The translations under genes were made by a program, and so were the position numbers. Below are positions 56,885 to 64,000 of a stretch of 64,000 nucleotides of DNA, in pieces. Every line of letters starts with the position of its first letter. Position 1 is the stretch's first letter. This DNA is from Flavimobilis marinus. GTDB lineage: Bacteria > Actinomycetota > Actinomycetes > Actinomycetales > Cellulomonadaceae. A model generated the notes under the pieces. The model saw only the letters and a list, made by a program, of their open reading frames with translations. It made no database searches and was not told where the DNA came from. The stretch lies in assembly GCF_900113055.1 (NCBI RefSeq), contig NZ_FONZ01000003.1:1-64000 (forward strand), in the 5' to 3' direction.

Positions 56885-57330
56885 CGTCGGACGCGGCCGC
56901 GGGGCCGGAAGAGACTTCCGGCGGGCACGGAGGCCGGGAGCCAGGAGGCGCGAGCGGCGCCGACCGCTGGGGCGTGCTCGCGCTGCTGGCCGTGCTCGCC
57001 GTGGCACTCGGCGCGCTCGGGGCGAACCTGCTCGACGACGGCGTGCAGGAGCCGCGGGTGGTGCGCGGGATCGCAATGCCGAACGCGGCCGGCGGAGCGA
57101 TCTCCCTGCACGCCGAGGAGGACGGGGGGCCGGACGCGAGCGGCGAGGGGTTCGTCATCGCCGGCGCGTCCTGGGCTGGCCCGGACGACGTCTGGCACGA
57201 CGGCACGCAGACCTCCTGCGTCGGCACCGACACGTCGGTCGGCACGCGCGTGGAGCTGGGCCTCGTCGACTACTCCGACCCCATCGTCGGCACAGGAACG
57301 CAGGTCGTGTGGCTGCGCTGCCTCGAGTGA
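56881..57330 (+). CDS. Single-pass membrane protein coupled to the septum-formation lipoprotein
   Basis: A 149-residue protein starting within the previous stop. A Gly/Glu-rich cytoplasmic N-terminus, one membrane helix (WGVLALLAVLAVALGALGANLL, about 30-51), and an extracellular part with two Cys (TSCVGTDTSVG and WLRCLE). No domain recognised. Coupled translation suggests that it acts with the lipoprotein at the cell surface. Confidence 0.65.
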   Translation: MTSDAAAGPEETSGGHGGREPGGASGADRWGVLALLAVLAVALGALGANLLDDGVQEPRVVRGIAMPNAAGGAISLHAEEDGGPDASGEGFVIAGASWAGPDDVWHDGTQTSCVGTDTSVGTRVELGLVDYSDPIVGTGTQVVWLRCLE

Positions 57331-57376
57331 GCGCACGCGGCGGGCGCGCCCCGCGCGCCCGTGGAAACATGACCCC

Positions 57377-57910
57377 ATGACCAACGAGTCCCTCGACGCA
57401 GCCCTCGCCACCGCCCTGACCGACCCCGAGCCTGGCGCGGCGCCGTCCCCGACAGACCTGTGGATCGAGCGCGTCGGCAAGCGCCAGTACACGGGATTCA
57501 ACGGTCGGGGCGCGCGCGTCGAGATCGGCTCCCCCGAGCACGACCACCGCTTCTCCCCCGGCGAGCTCCTGAAGATCGCCCTCGCGGGCTGCACCGGCCT
57601 GTCGAGCGACGTGGCCCTCGCCCGCCGGCTCGGCGACGACTTCGAGGCCACCGTGCACGTCTCCGGCGCAGCCGACCGCGAGGAGGAGCGCTACCCGACG
57701 CTCGTCGAGCGGCTCGAGGTCGACCTGTCCGGTCTGGACCCCGAGGCCCGCGAGCGCCTGCTGACCGTGGTGCGCCGCGCGATCGACGTGAACTGCACGG
57801 TCGGCCGCACCCTCGAGCGCGGCGCGACCATCGAGCTGACCATCGCCGACGGCGCCGCCACCGCGGCGCCCGAGGCGCCCGCGACGGACCTTGACACCCC
57901 GGAGGCCTGA
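57377..57910 (+). CDS. OsmC-family peroxiredoxin-like protein
   Basis: A 177-residue protein of the OsmC/Ohr superfamily that reduces organic hydroperoxides. It has the first catalytic Cys in ELLKIALAGCTGLSSDVALAR (Cys72) and the second in AIDVNCTVGRTLERG. The N-terminus carries a WIERVGKRQYTGFNGRGARVEIG beta-strand block. The operon with two genes follows by a 1-nt overlap. A thiol or peroxide role is inferred from family. Confidence 0.9.
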   Translation: MTNESLDAALATALTDPEPGAAPSPTDLWIERVGKRQYTGFNGRGARVEIGSPEHDHRFSPGELLKIALAGCTGLSSDVALARRLGDDFEATVHVSGAADREEERYPTLVERLEVDLSGLDPEARERLLTVVRRAIDVNCTVGRTLERGATIELTIADGAATAAPEAPATDLDTPEA

Positions 57911-58707
57911 TGACCCGCACACCCGACACGACCGACGACGCCGTCGCCACCCGTCCGCCCACGGAGGCCCGGGGCTCCGCGGCGGAGTCGACCAAGGCGA
58001 CGATGCTTGAGCACGCCCTCGACAAGGCGGTGCGGATCCCCTCCGGCACGATCCACAAGCACGTCGACGCGCTCCGTGCGCGCAACCCTGAGGCCGGCCC
58101 GGAGCGGATCATCGCCCTGCTCGGCAAGGAGTACCTGCGGGTGCTCGAGGCCGCGGGCGGGTCGGTGGGCGCCGCGGCGACGCTGCCCGGGATCGGCACC
58201 GGCGTCGGCGTCGCGCTCACGGGGGCGGACATGGCGACGTTCTTCGCGGCGTCGGCCGCGTACTCGCTCGGGGTCGCGGACGTGCACGGCATCGAGGTCG
58301 AGGACCTCGACCGGCGGCGCGCACTGCTGCTCGCGAGCGTGCTCGGCGACGAGGGCGCCGCTGCGGTCGCGAAGGCCGGCAACGACCCGACGTCGTGGGG
58401 GCGCGCGCTGCTCGCCTACATGCCGACGAGCACCATCCGGCAGGTGAACAAGGCGCTGACCGGGCGGTTCGTGCGCCGGTACCTCATGCGCCGCTCCGGG
58501 ATGATGCTCGGCCGGTTGCTGCCGTTCGGCGTCGGCGCCGTCGTCGGGGTGCTCGGCGGGCGCGCGCTCGGCAAGACCGTGATCGCCCAGACGCAGGAGG
58601 CGTTCGGGCTGCCGCCGAGCGCGTTCGGGGTTCCCGTGCGCGTCGTCGAGACCGGAGGGCGCCCGAGCCTCGTCGCGGGCGACAAGCGAGCGGAGGTGCA
58701 GCGGTGA
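57910..58707 (+). CDS. Helical, glycine-zipper-containing hypothetical protein (EcsC-like?)
   Basis: A 265-residue protein. Residues 95-135 form a Gly/Ala-rich hydrophobic stretch (SVGAAATLPGIGTGVGVALT, ATFFAASAAYSLGVADVHG), then DRRRALLLASVLGDEGAA, and a second Gly-rich segment (RLLPFGVGAVVGVLGGRALG). The overall layout resembles actinobacterial EcsC-like membrane-associated proteins; that name is tentative. It overlaps OsmC by 1 nt and DDAH by 4 nt, so all three share one message. Confidence 0.6.
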   Translation: MTRTPDTTDDAVATRPPTEARGSAAESTKATMLEHALDKAVRIPSGTIHKHVDALRARNPEAGPERIIALLGKEYLRVLEAAGGSVGAAATLPGIGTGVGVALTGADMATFFAASAAYSLGVADVHGIEVEDLDRRRALLLASVLGDEGAAAVAKAGNDPTSWGRALLAYMPTSTIRQVNKALTGRFVRRYLMRRSGMMLGRLLPFGVGAVVGVLGGRALGKTVIAQTQEAFGLPPSAFGVPVRVVETGGRPSLVAGDKRAEVQR

Positions 58708-59600
58708 GCGCACGCCACTACCTGATGTGCCGGCCCGAGCACTTCACGGTGACCTACGAGATCAACCCGTGGATGGACGTCTCCAAGCCCGTCGACGTCG
58801 CCAAGGCGGTCGCGCAGTGGGAGCGCCTGCGGGACACGTTCCTGGACCTCGGCCACACGGTCGACCTGATCGACCCGCTGCCCGGCCTGCCCGACATGGT
58901 GTACGCGGCCAACGGCGCGACGGTCGTCGACGGCGTCGTCTACGGCGCGCTGTTCACCCACCCGGAGCGCGCGGCCGAGGGGCCGGCGTACCTGCAGTGG
59001 TTCGCCGACCGCGGGTACCAGACCCACGCGGCCGACCACGTCAACGAGGGCGAGGGCGACATCCTCACCGTCGGCGGGCTGAACCTGGCCGGCACGGGCT
59101 TCCGCACCGAGCGCACCGCGCACGCCGAGGCGGCCGCGCTGTGGGGCCGCGAGGTCGTCTCGCTCGAGCTGGTGGACCCGCGGTTCTACCACCTCGACAC
59201 GGCGCTGACGGTCCTGCGCGGCTCGGACGGGTCCGCGGAGACCGACATCGCCTACTTCCCGCCAGCGTTCTCGGACGAGGCACGCGAGCAGCTCGAGGCG
59301 CTCTTCCCGGACGCCCTCCTCGTGGGCGAGGCCGATGCAGAGGTGCTCGGCATGAACGCCGTGTCCGACGGCGAGCACGTGGTGCTCAACCCCAACGCGA
59401 CGACGTACGCGGACCAGCTGCGCGAGCGTGGGTACGAGCCCGTCCCGGTGGACACCTCCGAGCTGCTCTTCGGCGGCGGCGGCGCGAAGTGCTGCACACT
59501 CGAGCTGCGGGGCGAACCGTCGTCGACGAGCGCCGCCAGCGCGGGGGCGACGGGCGCTGCGTCGACCGACGCCCTGTCGACGGGGACCGCCAGCCGCTAG
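58704..59600 (+). CDS. Dimethylarginine dimethylaminohydrolase (DDAH)-like enzyme
   Basis: A 298-residue amidinotransferase-fold enzyme hydrolysing methylated arginines to citrulline and methylamines, or related guanidines. HYLMCRPEHFTVTYEINPWM at the N-terminus, PDMVYAANGATVVDG, VNEGEGDILTVGG, FYHLDTALTVL (catalytic His region) and GGGGAKCCTLELRG with the nucleophilic Cys. The Ser/Ala/Thr-rich C-terminal tail (about 25 residues) is extra. GTG 58704 overlaps the previous stop. Confidence 0.92.
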   Translation: MSARHYLMCRPEHFTVTYEINPWMDVSKPVDVAKAVAQWERLRDTFLDLGHTVDLIDPLPGLPDMVYAANGATVVDGVVYGALFTHPERAAEGPAYLQWFADRGYQTHAADHVNEGEGDILTVGGLNLAGTGFRTERTAHAEAAALWGREVVSLELVDPRFYHLDTALTVLRGSDGSAETDIAYFPPAFSDEAREQLEALFPDALLVGEADAEVLGMNAVSDGEHVVLNPNATTYADQLRERGYEPVPVDTSELLFGGGGAKCCTLELRGEPSSTSAASAGATGAASTDALSTGTASR

Positions 59601-59610
59601 CCTGTCCCGC

Positions 59611-60066
59611 ATGCTCCTCGATGACCGGCCTCCGTCACCGGTGGTCTCCGCGGCCGTCCGCCGCTGGGCGCAGGTGGGGTGGTTCGTCCTCGCGATCGGG
59701 GTGCCGGGCCTGGTCTGGGTGATGTTCGAGGTCGATCTGTCCTACGCGTTCGTCGTCGCCACGGCGGGCATGCACGAGGTCACTGATGGCCTGCGCCGGC
59801 GGTGGCGCGACGTCGTGCTCGTGGTCCGGCCGGTGCTCACGACCGCGGCCCTGTGGGCGGGAGGGCTCGTGGTCGGCCGCGTCCTGGGCATCGGCTGGGT
59901 GGACCGTCCGACCGGCGCCGTCGGCATCGCGATCGTCGCCGAGGCCGCCGTCGTCGCCATGGTGTGGCGGCGTCACCGCACCTCCGCGAGCGTTGCGACG
60001 ACGGCGTCGAACATGGCCGTGAGCGGGCCGGCGAGCGCCACCAGCGAGGACCGGAACGTCAGGTAG
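59611..60066 (+). CDS. Small polytopic membrane protein
   Basis: A 151-residue protein with three or four hydrophobic segments (VGWFVLAIGVPGLVWVMFEV, VVRPVLTTAALWAGGLVVGRV, GAVGIAIVAEAAVVAMVW). No family recognised. It begins 10 bp after DDAH. Its last 94 bp overlap the 3' end of a convergent gene, unusual for two real genes; either the tail (TSASVATTASNMAVSG...) is a recent extension or one of the two ends is misjudged. Confidence 0.6.
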   Translation: MLLDDRPPSPVVSAAVRRWAQVGWFVLAIGVPGLVWVMFEVDLSYAFVVATAGMHEVTDGLRRRWRDVVLVVRPVLTTAALWAGGLVVGRVLGIGWVDRPTGAVGIAIVAEAAVVAMVWRRHRTSASVATTASNMAVSGPASATSEDRNVR

Positions 60067-60557
60067 TAGGTCCGCGAGCGCCCGGCGACCCAGTACTCGA
60101 CCTGGAGGCTCGGGTGCTCGACCGTCCGGACTGCCCGCAGGGCAGGGCCAGCCGGGACCTGGAGGTGCTCGCCCCGGCCCAGGCTCGACGCGAGCCGCTC
60201 GAGCGCGGTGACGCGCGGCTGCCCCTGGCGGCGCAGCCCGGGCAGGACATGGACGAGCACCGTCGCGTCGAGCGGCACGCCCGCGACAGTCGTCGTCGAC
60301 ACTCCGAGCAACCGCCCGTCGGCGCCCCGGGCCTGGCGCGCCGCGCGCAGCAGGTCGCCCCGGAAGCGGCGCCGGAGAGCCGGCTCCGCGCCCGACAGCT
60401 GACGCGCCTCGACGTCCCCCAACGCCCGCGCCGTCGCGGCGGGGTCGGCGACCGGGATCTGTGCCCACCCGACGGGCAGGCACAGGGACCACGCGCCGTC
60501 AGGCTCGCGGCCATGCCACCGCTGGGGTCGCCCGCTCGCGGGGCGTCGCGCGGTCAC
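59973..60557 (-). CDS. Hypothetical protein, third gene of the ESX-like operon
   Basis: A 194-residue soluble protein starting at GTG 60557 (overlap of 4 nt with the preceding stop). GREPDGAWSLCLPVGWAQIPV at the start and VAGVPLDATVLVHVLPGL, LAVPAGPALRAVRTVEHP-like and QVEYWVAGRSRTYYLTFRSS blocks give an alternating beta pattern reminiscent of Mog1/PsbP-like or LpqN-type folds. It has no signal peptide. It may be a chaperone or immunity partner for the preceding protein; this is inference from position only. Confidence 0.6.
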   Translation of the reverse strand: MTARRPASGRPQRWHGREPDGAWSLCLPVGWAQIPVADPAATARALGDVEARQLSGAEPALRRRFRGDLLRAARQARGADGRLLGVSTTTVAGVPLDATVLVHVLPGLRRQGQPRVTALERLASSLGRGEHLQVPAGPALRAVRTVEHPSLQVEYWVAGRSRTYYLTFRSSLVALAGPLTAMFDAVVATLAEVR

Positions 60558-61807
60558 CGGTTCGCCAACGAGTGGGTGGTGACGGGCACTTGGACGACCG
60601 TGACCGCGGTCGACGCCGTCTGGAGCCGCGCGGCGCGCTCGAGCACCCGGAGCTGCGGTGCGATCACGGTGGCGAGCTCCGGGTCTCGCTGCGCGGTGTA
60701 GCTCAGGGCGCGGTACATGTGGGCGGAGTCGAGGTCGATACCCGCGAGGTGCATCCGACGCGCGCGCGGGTCGAGGCGAAGCTGAGGCTGGTAGGCGGGG
60801 TCGCTGAACCTCGTGGCCCGGCGGGCGTGCCGGCGGGGCCCGACCCTCCGGGGCGCCCGCCACGGTCCGCTCGCGGGTCCCGCGGCGGCACGCTGGGCGG
60901 CCTCCCGGATCGTGGGCGCGGCCGTAGTGCGGAACGCCTTGGCCGAGCGGCTGGCGGCGCGTCCCGCCAGACCGCCGGCGACGCCGACGGCACTCCAGGC
61001 GACGTCGCCCCAGGTCTTGCGCCCGTGGCTCTGCAGCACGACGTCGGACCCGAGCGCCACGGCACCTGACGCGAGCGCGACGCCGGCGAGGATCGCGGCC
61101 GCGAGCTGCCCGGCCGCCGGGATCCACACGACGAGCAGCGCCACTGCGCCCGTTGCTGTGGAGATGGCACCGGCGATCAACGAGATCTTCTCCAGCACGG
61201 CGAGCCCGACGCGCTCGAACCAGGAGTCGCGCACGCCGTCCGCGCGCACCGCGGTCCGGACCGCATCGGCAGCGCGGTCACCAGCAGCCCGCACGACGTC
61301 CTGCACGTCCGCGAGCCTGCGCCGCAGCGCGTCAATCTGCGTGGCCGCCGCGTCGATCCGGTCGAGCGCCGCGTGGTGGGCCGCCAGCGCGGCCACGTGG
61401 GCCGGGGACCCCGGGTCGCCCGCCAGCGCGAGCAGCTCCTGCGCCGTGTCCTTAGCGACGACAGCCGCAGCGTGCTGGGCCTCGTCCTGGTCCCGGGCGA
61501 GGACCCGCAGCCGCGCCGCGTCGTCCTGGGCGGAGTCGAGCACCCGCGCATACCCGTCGAGCTCCTCGGCGGCCACGACGTACCGCTCGCGCAGCGCGGC
61601 GACGTCGTCCCAGGTCTCGGCTGCGACCTCGGTGACGCGCTCGACCGCGGCGGACTGTCCGAGCGGGCGGTCCGCGAAGCTCTGCAGGGCGAGCGTCGCC
61701 GCGCCGATGTGCTCCACGAGCTCGGTGTAGCGCCGGGCGCCCGCACGCAGCGCGGCGGGATCACCAGGCACCGGGTCGTGGCTGGCCAGGGGCTCCCAGG
61801 CGTTCAC
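60554..61807 (-). CDS. Putative type VII/ESX-associated effector-like protein
   Basis: A 417-residue protein. Residues 1-200 are all helical with long Ala-rich amphipathic stretches (RYTELVEHIGAATLALQSFA, DDVAALRERYVVAAEELDGY), like the WXG/LXG-type N-terminal domain of polymorphic secreted toxins. A hydrophobic zone follows (about 215-275, LIAGAISTATGAVALLVVWI, LAAAILAGVALASGAVALGS), then a basic, proline/arginine-rich C-terminal third (RAPRRVGPRRHARRATRF). It lacks a classical signal peptide. One nucleotide separates it from the small ESX-like gene. No catalytic toxin motif was identified, so toxin activity is unproven. Confidence 0.65.
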   Translation of the reverse strand: MNAWEPLASHDPVPGDPAALRAGARRYTELVEHIGAATLALQSFADRPLGQSAAVERVTEVAAETWDDVAALRERYVVAAEELDGYARVLDSAQDDAARLRVLARDQDEAQHAAAVVAKDTAQELLALAGDPGSPAHVAALAAHHAALDRIDAAATQIDALRRRLADVQDVVRAAGDRAADAVRTAVRADGVRDSWFERVGLAVLEKISLIAGAISTATGAVALLVVWIPAAGQLAAAILAGVALASGAVALGSDVVLQSHGRKTWGDVAWSAVGVAGGLAGRAASRSAKAFRTTAAPTIREAAQRAAAGPASGPWRAPRRVGPRRHARRATRFSDPAYQPQLRLDPRARRMHLAGIDLDSAHMYRALSYTAQRDPELATVIAPQLRVLERAARLQTASTAVTVVQVPVTTHSLANR

Positions 61808-61808
61808 G

Positions 61809-62087
61809 TCACACCGCCTGCGCGAGGTGCACGTCCGCGTCCGTGAACGCGATCGCGATGCCGTCGCACGCGTCGGCAAGGTTCACGACCCCGGCGACCA
61901 CGTCCTCACGTCGCCGTTGCCAGCACCGTGCCGACTCCTCGATCTCCCGGGCGAGCCGGTCGTGCCCGCAGGCCGCCGCGAGCGCGCCCGCCGTGCCATC
62001 GCTGCCCTCGAGCTCGCGTGCCACCACCTGCAGGTCCGCGGCCAGGCGTGCGATGCGCCCGGTCGGGACCACGAGCCTGTCCCCCAT
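61809..62087 (-). CDS. Small EspC/WXG100-like protein, first gene of the operon
   Basis: A 92-residue helical-hairpin-like protein. It has a DUF2580/EspC-like pattern: RIARLAADLQVVARELEG, a Gly/Ala turn, LAREIEESARCWQRRREDVV with a single Trp, and a second helix with IAIAFTDADVHLAQAV. No signal peptide, as expected for type VII substrates. ATG 62087 is preferred over a longer reading by its ribosome signal GGGGG. A WXG100 classification is plausible, not certain. Confidence 0.6.
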   Translation of the reverse strand: MGDRLVVPTGRIARLAADLQVVARELEGSDGTAGALAAACGHDRLAREIEESARCWQRRREDVVAGVVNLADACDGIAIAFTDADVHLAQAV

Positions 62088-62181
62088 GCCACCCCCGTCG
62101 TCCGTGCACCCGTCGGTCGGATGCACGGACGACGCTAGCCGCGTTCGCGGCAGCGGGGACGTTGTCCACAGGGACCGAGCG

Positions 62182-62856
62182 TCAGAGCTCCGCGAGCTCG
62201 ATCAGTCCTGTGTTGACGGCGATGACGCCGTCGAGGGCCCTCTTCGCGGACGACGCGTACTTCTCGGCACGCAGCGCGGACTTCTTGGTGCGCAGGGCGT
62301 GCGCGCTGCGGGTCTTCTGCGTCTTCGCCCTCTTGGCCTTCGCGAACGAGGTCTTGGCCTTCTTGGCCTCGAGGGCAGCGGACTTCGCGTACTTCGCGGA
62401 CTTCTTGGCCAGCACGCGGATCCGGGCGACCTCCTTGTCCACGGCCTCGACGAAAGCGACGACCTCCGCGTACTCCGGCGAACCGATCGTGAGCGCGGCA
62501 GCGGCCTCGGCCAGCAGCTCGTCGGTGTTGGCGGTCCACTCGGTCGCCCAGATGTCCCGAACCGCGATCGCGGCCGCGGCGTCCTGCTTGGCGGCGCGGG
62601 CAGCGGCGGTCGCGCGGCCGGACCACGCCTTCGCCTTCGCGACCGTGGCGCGCGCCTTCTTGCTGGCCTTGGTCTTCTTGGTCGACTTGGCCTTCGCCGA
62701 CGTGGCCGGCTTCTCCTTCGCGACGGCGACGGAGCCCGCCGTGGCGACGGTGGCGGTGGGCGCGGCGGCCGCGGGGGCGACGGCGCCGCCCGCGACGAGG
62801 GCGACGGCGAGCAGGGTGCCAGCGACGGCGTTCGCCGTACGGGTGCGGAGCGACAT
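62182..62856 (-). CDS. Secreted Lys/Ala-rich protein
   Basis: A 224-residue protein with a signal peptide (RTANAVAGTLLAVALVAGGAVAPAAAAP). The mature part is low-complexity, dominated by Lys and Ala (KAKSTKKTKASKKARATVAK; AKKSAKYAKSAALEAKKAKT), with a more ordered helical middle containing WATEWTANTDELLAEAAAAL. Such histone-H1-like basic sequence could bind teichoic acids, nucleic acid or cell wall. No domain recognised. Confidence 0.7.
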   Translation of the reverse strand: MSLRTRTANAVAGTLLAVALVAGGAVAPAAAAPTATVATAGSVAVAKEKPATSAKAKSTKKTKASKKARATVAKAKAWSGRATAAARAAKQDAAAAIAVRDIWATEWTANTDELLAEAAAALTIGSPEYAEVVAFVEAVDKEVARIRVLAKKSAKYAKSAALEAKKAKTSFAKAKRAKTQKTRSAHALRTKKSALRAEKYASSAKRALDGVIAVNTGLIELAEL

Positions 62857-62969
62857 GAGCGGTGCTTCCTTCAGGAGTCGCGCGGGCGAGGCCCGGCCGG
62901 CGCAGAGGTGCACCGTCACCGGAGATATCGGTCTGCGACACCCGAGTCTTGAGGCGTTCGCGCGGTGGC

Positions 62970-63938
62970 TCAGTGTTCGGGGTCGCCCTCCACCGCGCGC
63001 TTGGTGACCACCATGACCGGGCACTTGGCGTGGTGCAGCACCGCCTGGCTGGTCGAGCCGAGGAGCAGGCCGGCGAACCCGCCGCGCCCCCGGGACCCCA
63101 CGACCACCAGGTCGCTCGCCGTCGAGAACTCGGTGAGCAGCTCGGCGCCCGTGCCGTCCAGCACGATCCGGCGGACCTCGCGGCCGGGGAAGTCGGCCTG
63201 GACGCGATCGACGATCACCTTGAGTCCCTCGGCGACGTCGGCGAGCACGGCCTCGTGGTCGACGGCGGCCGGCAGCCACGCGAGCATCCCGACGCTCGAG
63301 CCCACGGGGACGCCCGCGACGGCCACGAGCTCGCAGTCCCACACGTCCGCCTGGGCGAGGGCCGCGCGCAGGGCGAGCTCCGCCGTCGGCGATCCGTCGA
63401 CGCCCACCACGATGCGCCGGATCGGCATGAGCGGGCGGTCGTTGACCGGGGTGAGCCCAGTCATGGTGACGACGGACGACGGGCCCACCCGCGCGCCGTC
63501 GGACCCCAGGAACGGCACCACCACGGTGGGGCAGTAGGAGTGCGCGGGCAGCGCGGAGGACACGGTGCCGAGCAGACGCCCGGTGAAGCCGCCCTGGCAG
63601 CTCGTGCCCACGACGACGAGGCGGAACTCCTTCGACATGTCGACCAGCACGCCCGCGGGGTCACCGGCCGTCACGGCGGTCGTCGCGGTCACGCCGGCGG
63701 CCGAGGCGCGCTGGTGCGCCTCCTCGAGGACCGCCTTCGCGCCCTCGAGCACGGCGGTGTCGTCGAGCGCGGCGTACCCGCCGTCCAGGCTGGCAGCCGT
63801 GAAGGACGGCATCGAGTAGGCACACACGATGTGCAGGTCCCAGCCGAGGCGAGCGGCCTCCGCGATCGCCCAGTCGAGGGCGTGCATGCTCGGGTCCGAC
63901 CCGTCCACACCTACCAGTACGACGTCGCGTGCAGTCAT
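62970..63938 (-). CDS. Universal stress protein with two Usp domains
   Basis: A 322-residue tandem Usp protein. Domain 1 starts VVLVGVDGSDPSMHALDWAI and has the ATP-binding-type motif LVVVGTSCQGGFTGRLLGTVSSAL. Domain 2 starts IVVGVDGSPTAELALRAALAQ and has LVVVGSRGRGGFAGLLLGSTSQAVL. The G-2x-G-9x-G(S/T) pattern is intact in both, so it probably binds ATP. Actinobacterial relatives act in hypoxia and stationary phase. Monocistronic; 62 bp remain to the window edge. Confidence 0.93.
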   Translation of the reverse strand: MTARDVVLVGVDGSDPSMHALDWAIAEAARLGWDLHIVCAYSMPSFTAASLDGGYAALDDTAVLEGAKAVLEEAHQRASAAGVTATTAVTAGDPAGVLVDMSKEFRLVVVGTSCQGGFTGRLLGTVSSALPAHSYCPTVVVPFLGSDGARVGPSSVVTMTGLTPVNDRPLMPIRRIVVGVDGSPTAELALRAALAQADVWDCELVAVAGVPVGSSVGMLAWLPAAVDHEAVLADVAEGLKVIVDRVQADFPGREVRRIVLDGTGAELLTEFSTASDLVVVGSRGRGGFAGLLLGSTSQAVLHHAKCPVMVVTKRAVEGDPEH

Positions 63939-64000
63939 GGCGTCATTCCTCTCACCGGGGGTCGGGCGCTTCGGTGCTGACCCAAGCCTTGAAGGAGACT

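Overview
The window is very GC-rich chromosomal DNA from an actinomycete, most likely a cellulolytic member of the Micrococcales close to Cellulomonas. This is inferred from strong GC3 bias, frequent GTG starts and 1-4 nt gene overlaps, a DUF222-HNH gene, mycothiol-type DinB/MDMPI proteins, excalibur and MT0933-like proteins, a secreted GH6 cellulase behind a CebR-type operator, and the galU-moeA(glp)-rimJ-sepX/glpR order typical of Actinobacteria. No phage, IS transposase, CRISPR array or rRNA was seen.

Layout. 0-5.7 kb: truncated DUF222/HNH gene, SGNH lipoprotein + rsmI, divergent protein O-mannosyltransferase, LMW-phosphatase/ArsC-like enzyme. 5.8-13.4 kb: AztD-like zinc lipoprotein and a divergent ABC cassette sharing a promoter region with two Zur-like boxes, then a heterodimeric ABC exporter. 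13.4-20.4 kb: FAD monooxygenase pair, tRNA-Ala(CGC) with a strong terminator, and the sepX/glpR-rimJ-glp-galU operon opposite 5-formyl-THF cyclo-ligase. 20.4-30.1 kb: penicillin-acylase-family enzyme, a CIRCE operator in front of a FmdB zinc-ribbon gene, SAF protein, mscL, MDMPI, and a giant helicase-like protein whose catalytic motifs look eroded. 30.1-37.2 kb: tRNA-Arg(CCT), GH6 cellulase, WYL regulator/hydrolase, CPBP-histidine kinase-response regulator operon.

37.2-51.5 kb is the accessory part: small regulator/enzyme pairs (ArsR-VOC, LysG-LysE, TetR-DoxX), a rifamycin ADP-ribosyltransferase (arr), paralogous lipoproteins bracketing a tandem pair of membrane-anchored zinc proteases, and three visibly AT-richer patches (39.1-40.0, 41.6-42.2 and 49.1-50.5 kb). 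The third is the most striking: about 1.44 kb carrying one membrane/Nudix-like gene, flanked by a 77-bp direct repeat that duplicates the 3' end of the adjacent yitT gene, as site-specific integration would leave.

51.5-64 kb: excalibur/HNH lipoprotein, NDH-2, a long perfect inverted repeat, a secreted beta-helix protein with a LacI-type operator, septum-formation lipoprotein, OsmC/DDAH operon, a three-gene ESX-like operon, a secreted Lys/Ala-rich protein and a tandem universal stress protein.

How parts fit: cellulose/glucan use appears to be under LacI/CebR-type control (GH6 and possibly the beta-helix protein); zinc homeostasis under Zur (AztD-like protein); cell-division/envelope functions cluster at glp-sepX, PMT and galU. 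Family names come from reading motifs by eye without database searches, so names without explicit motifs are tentative.
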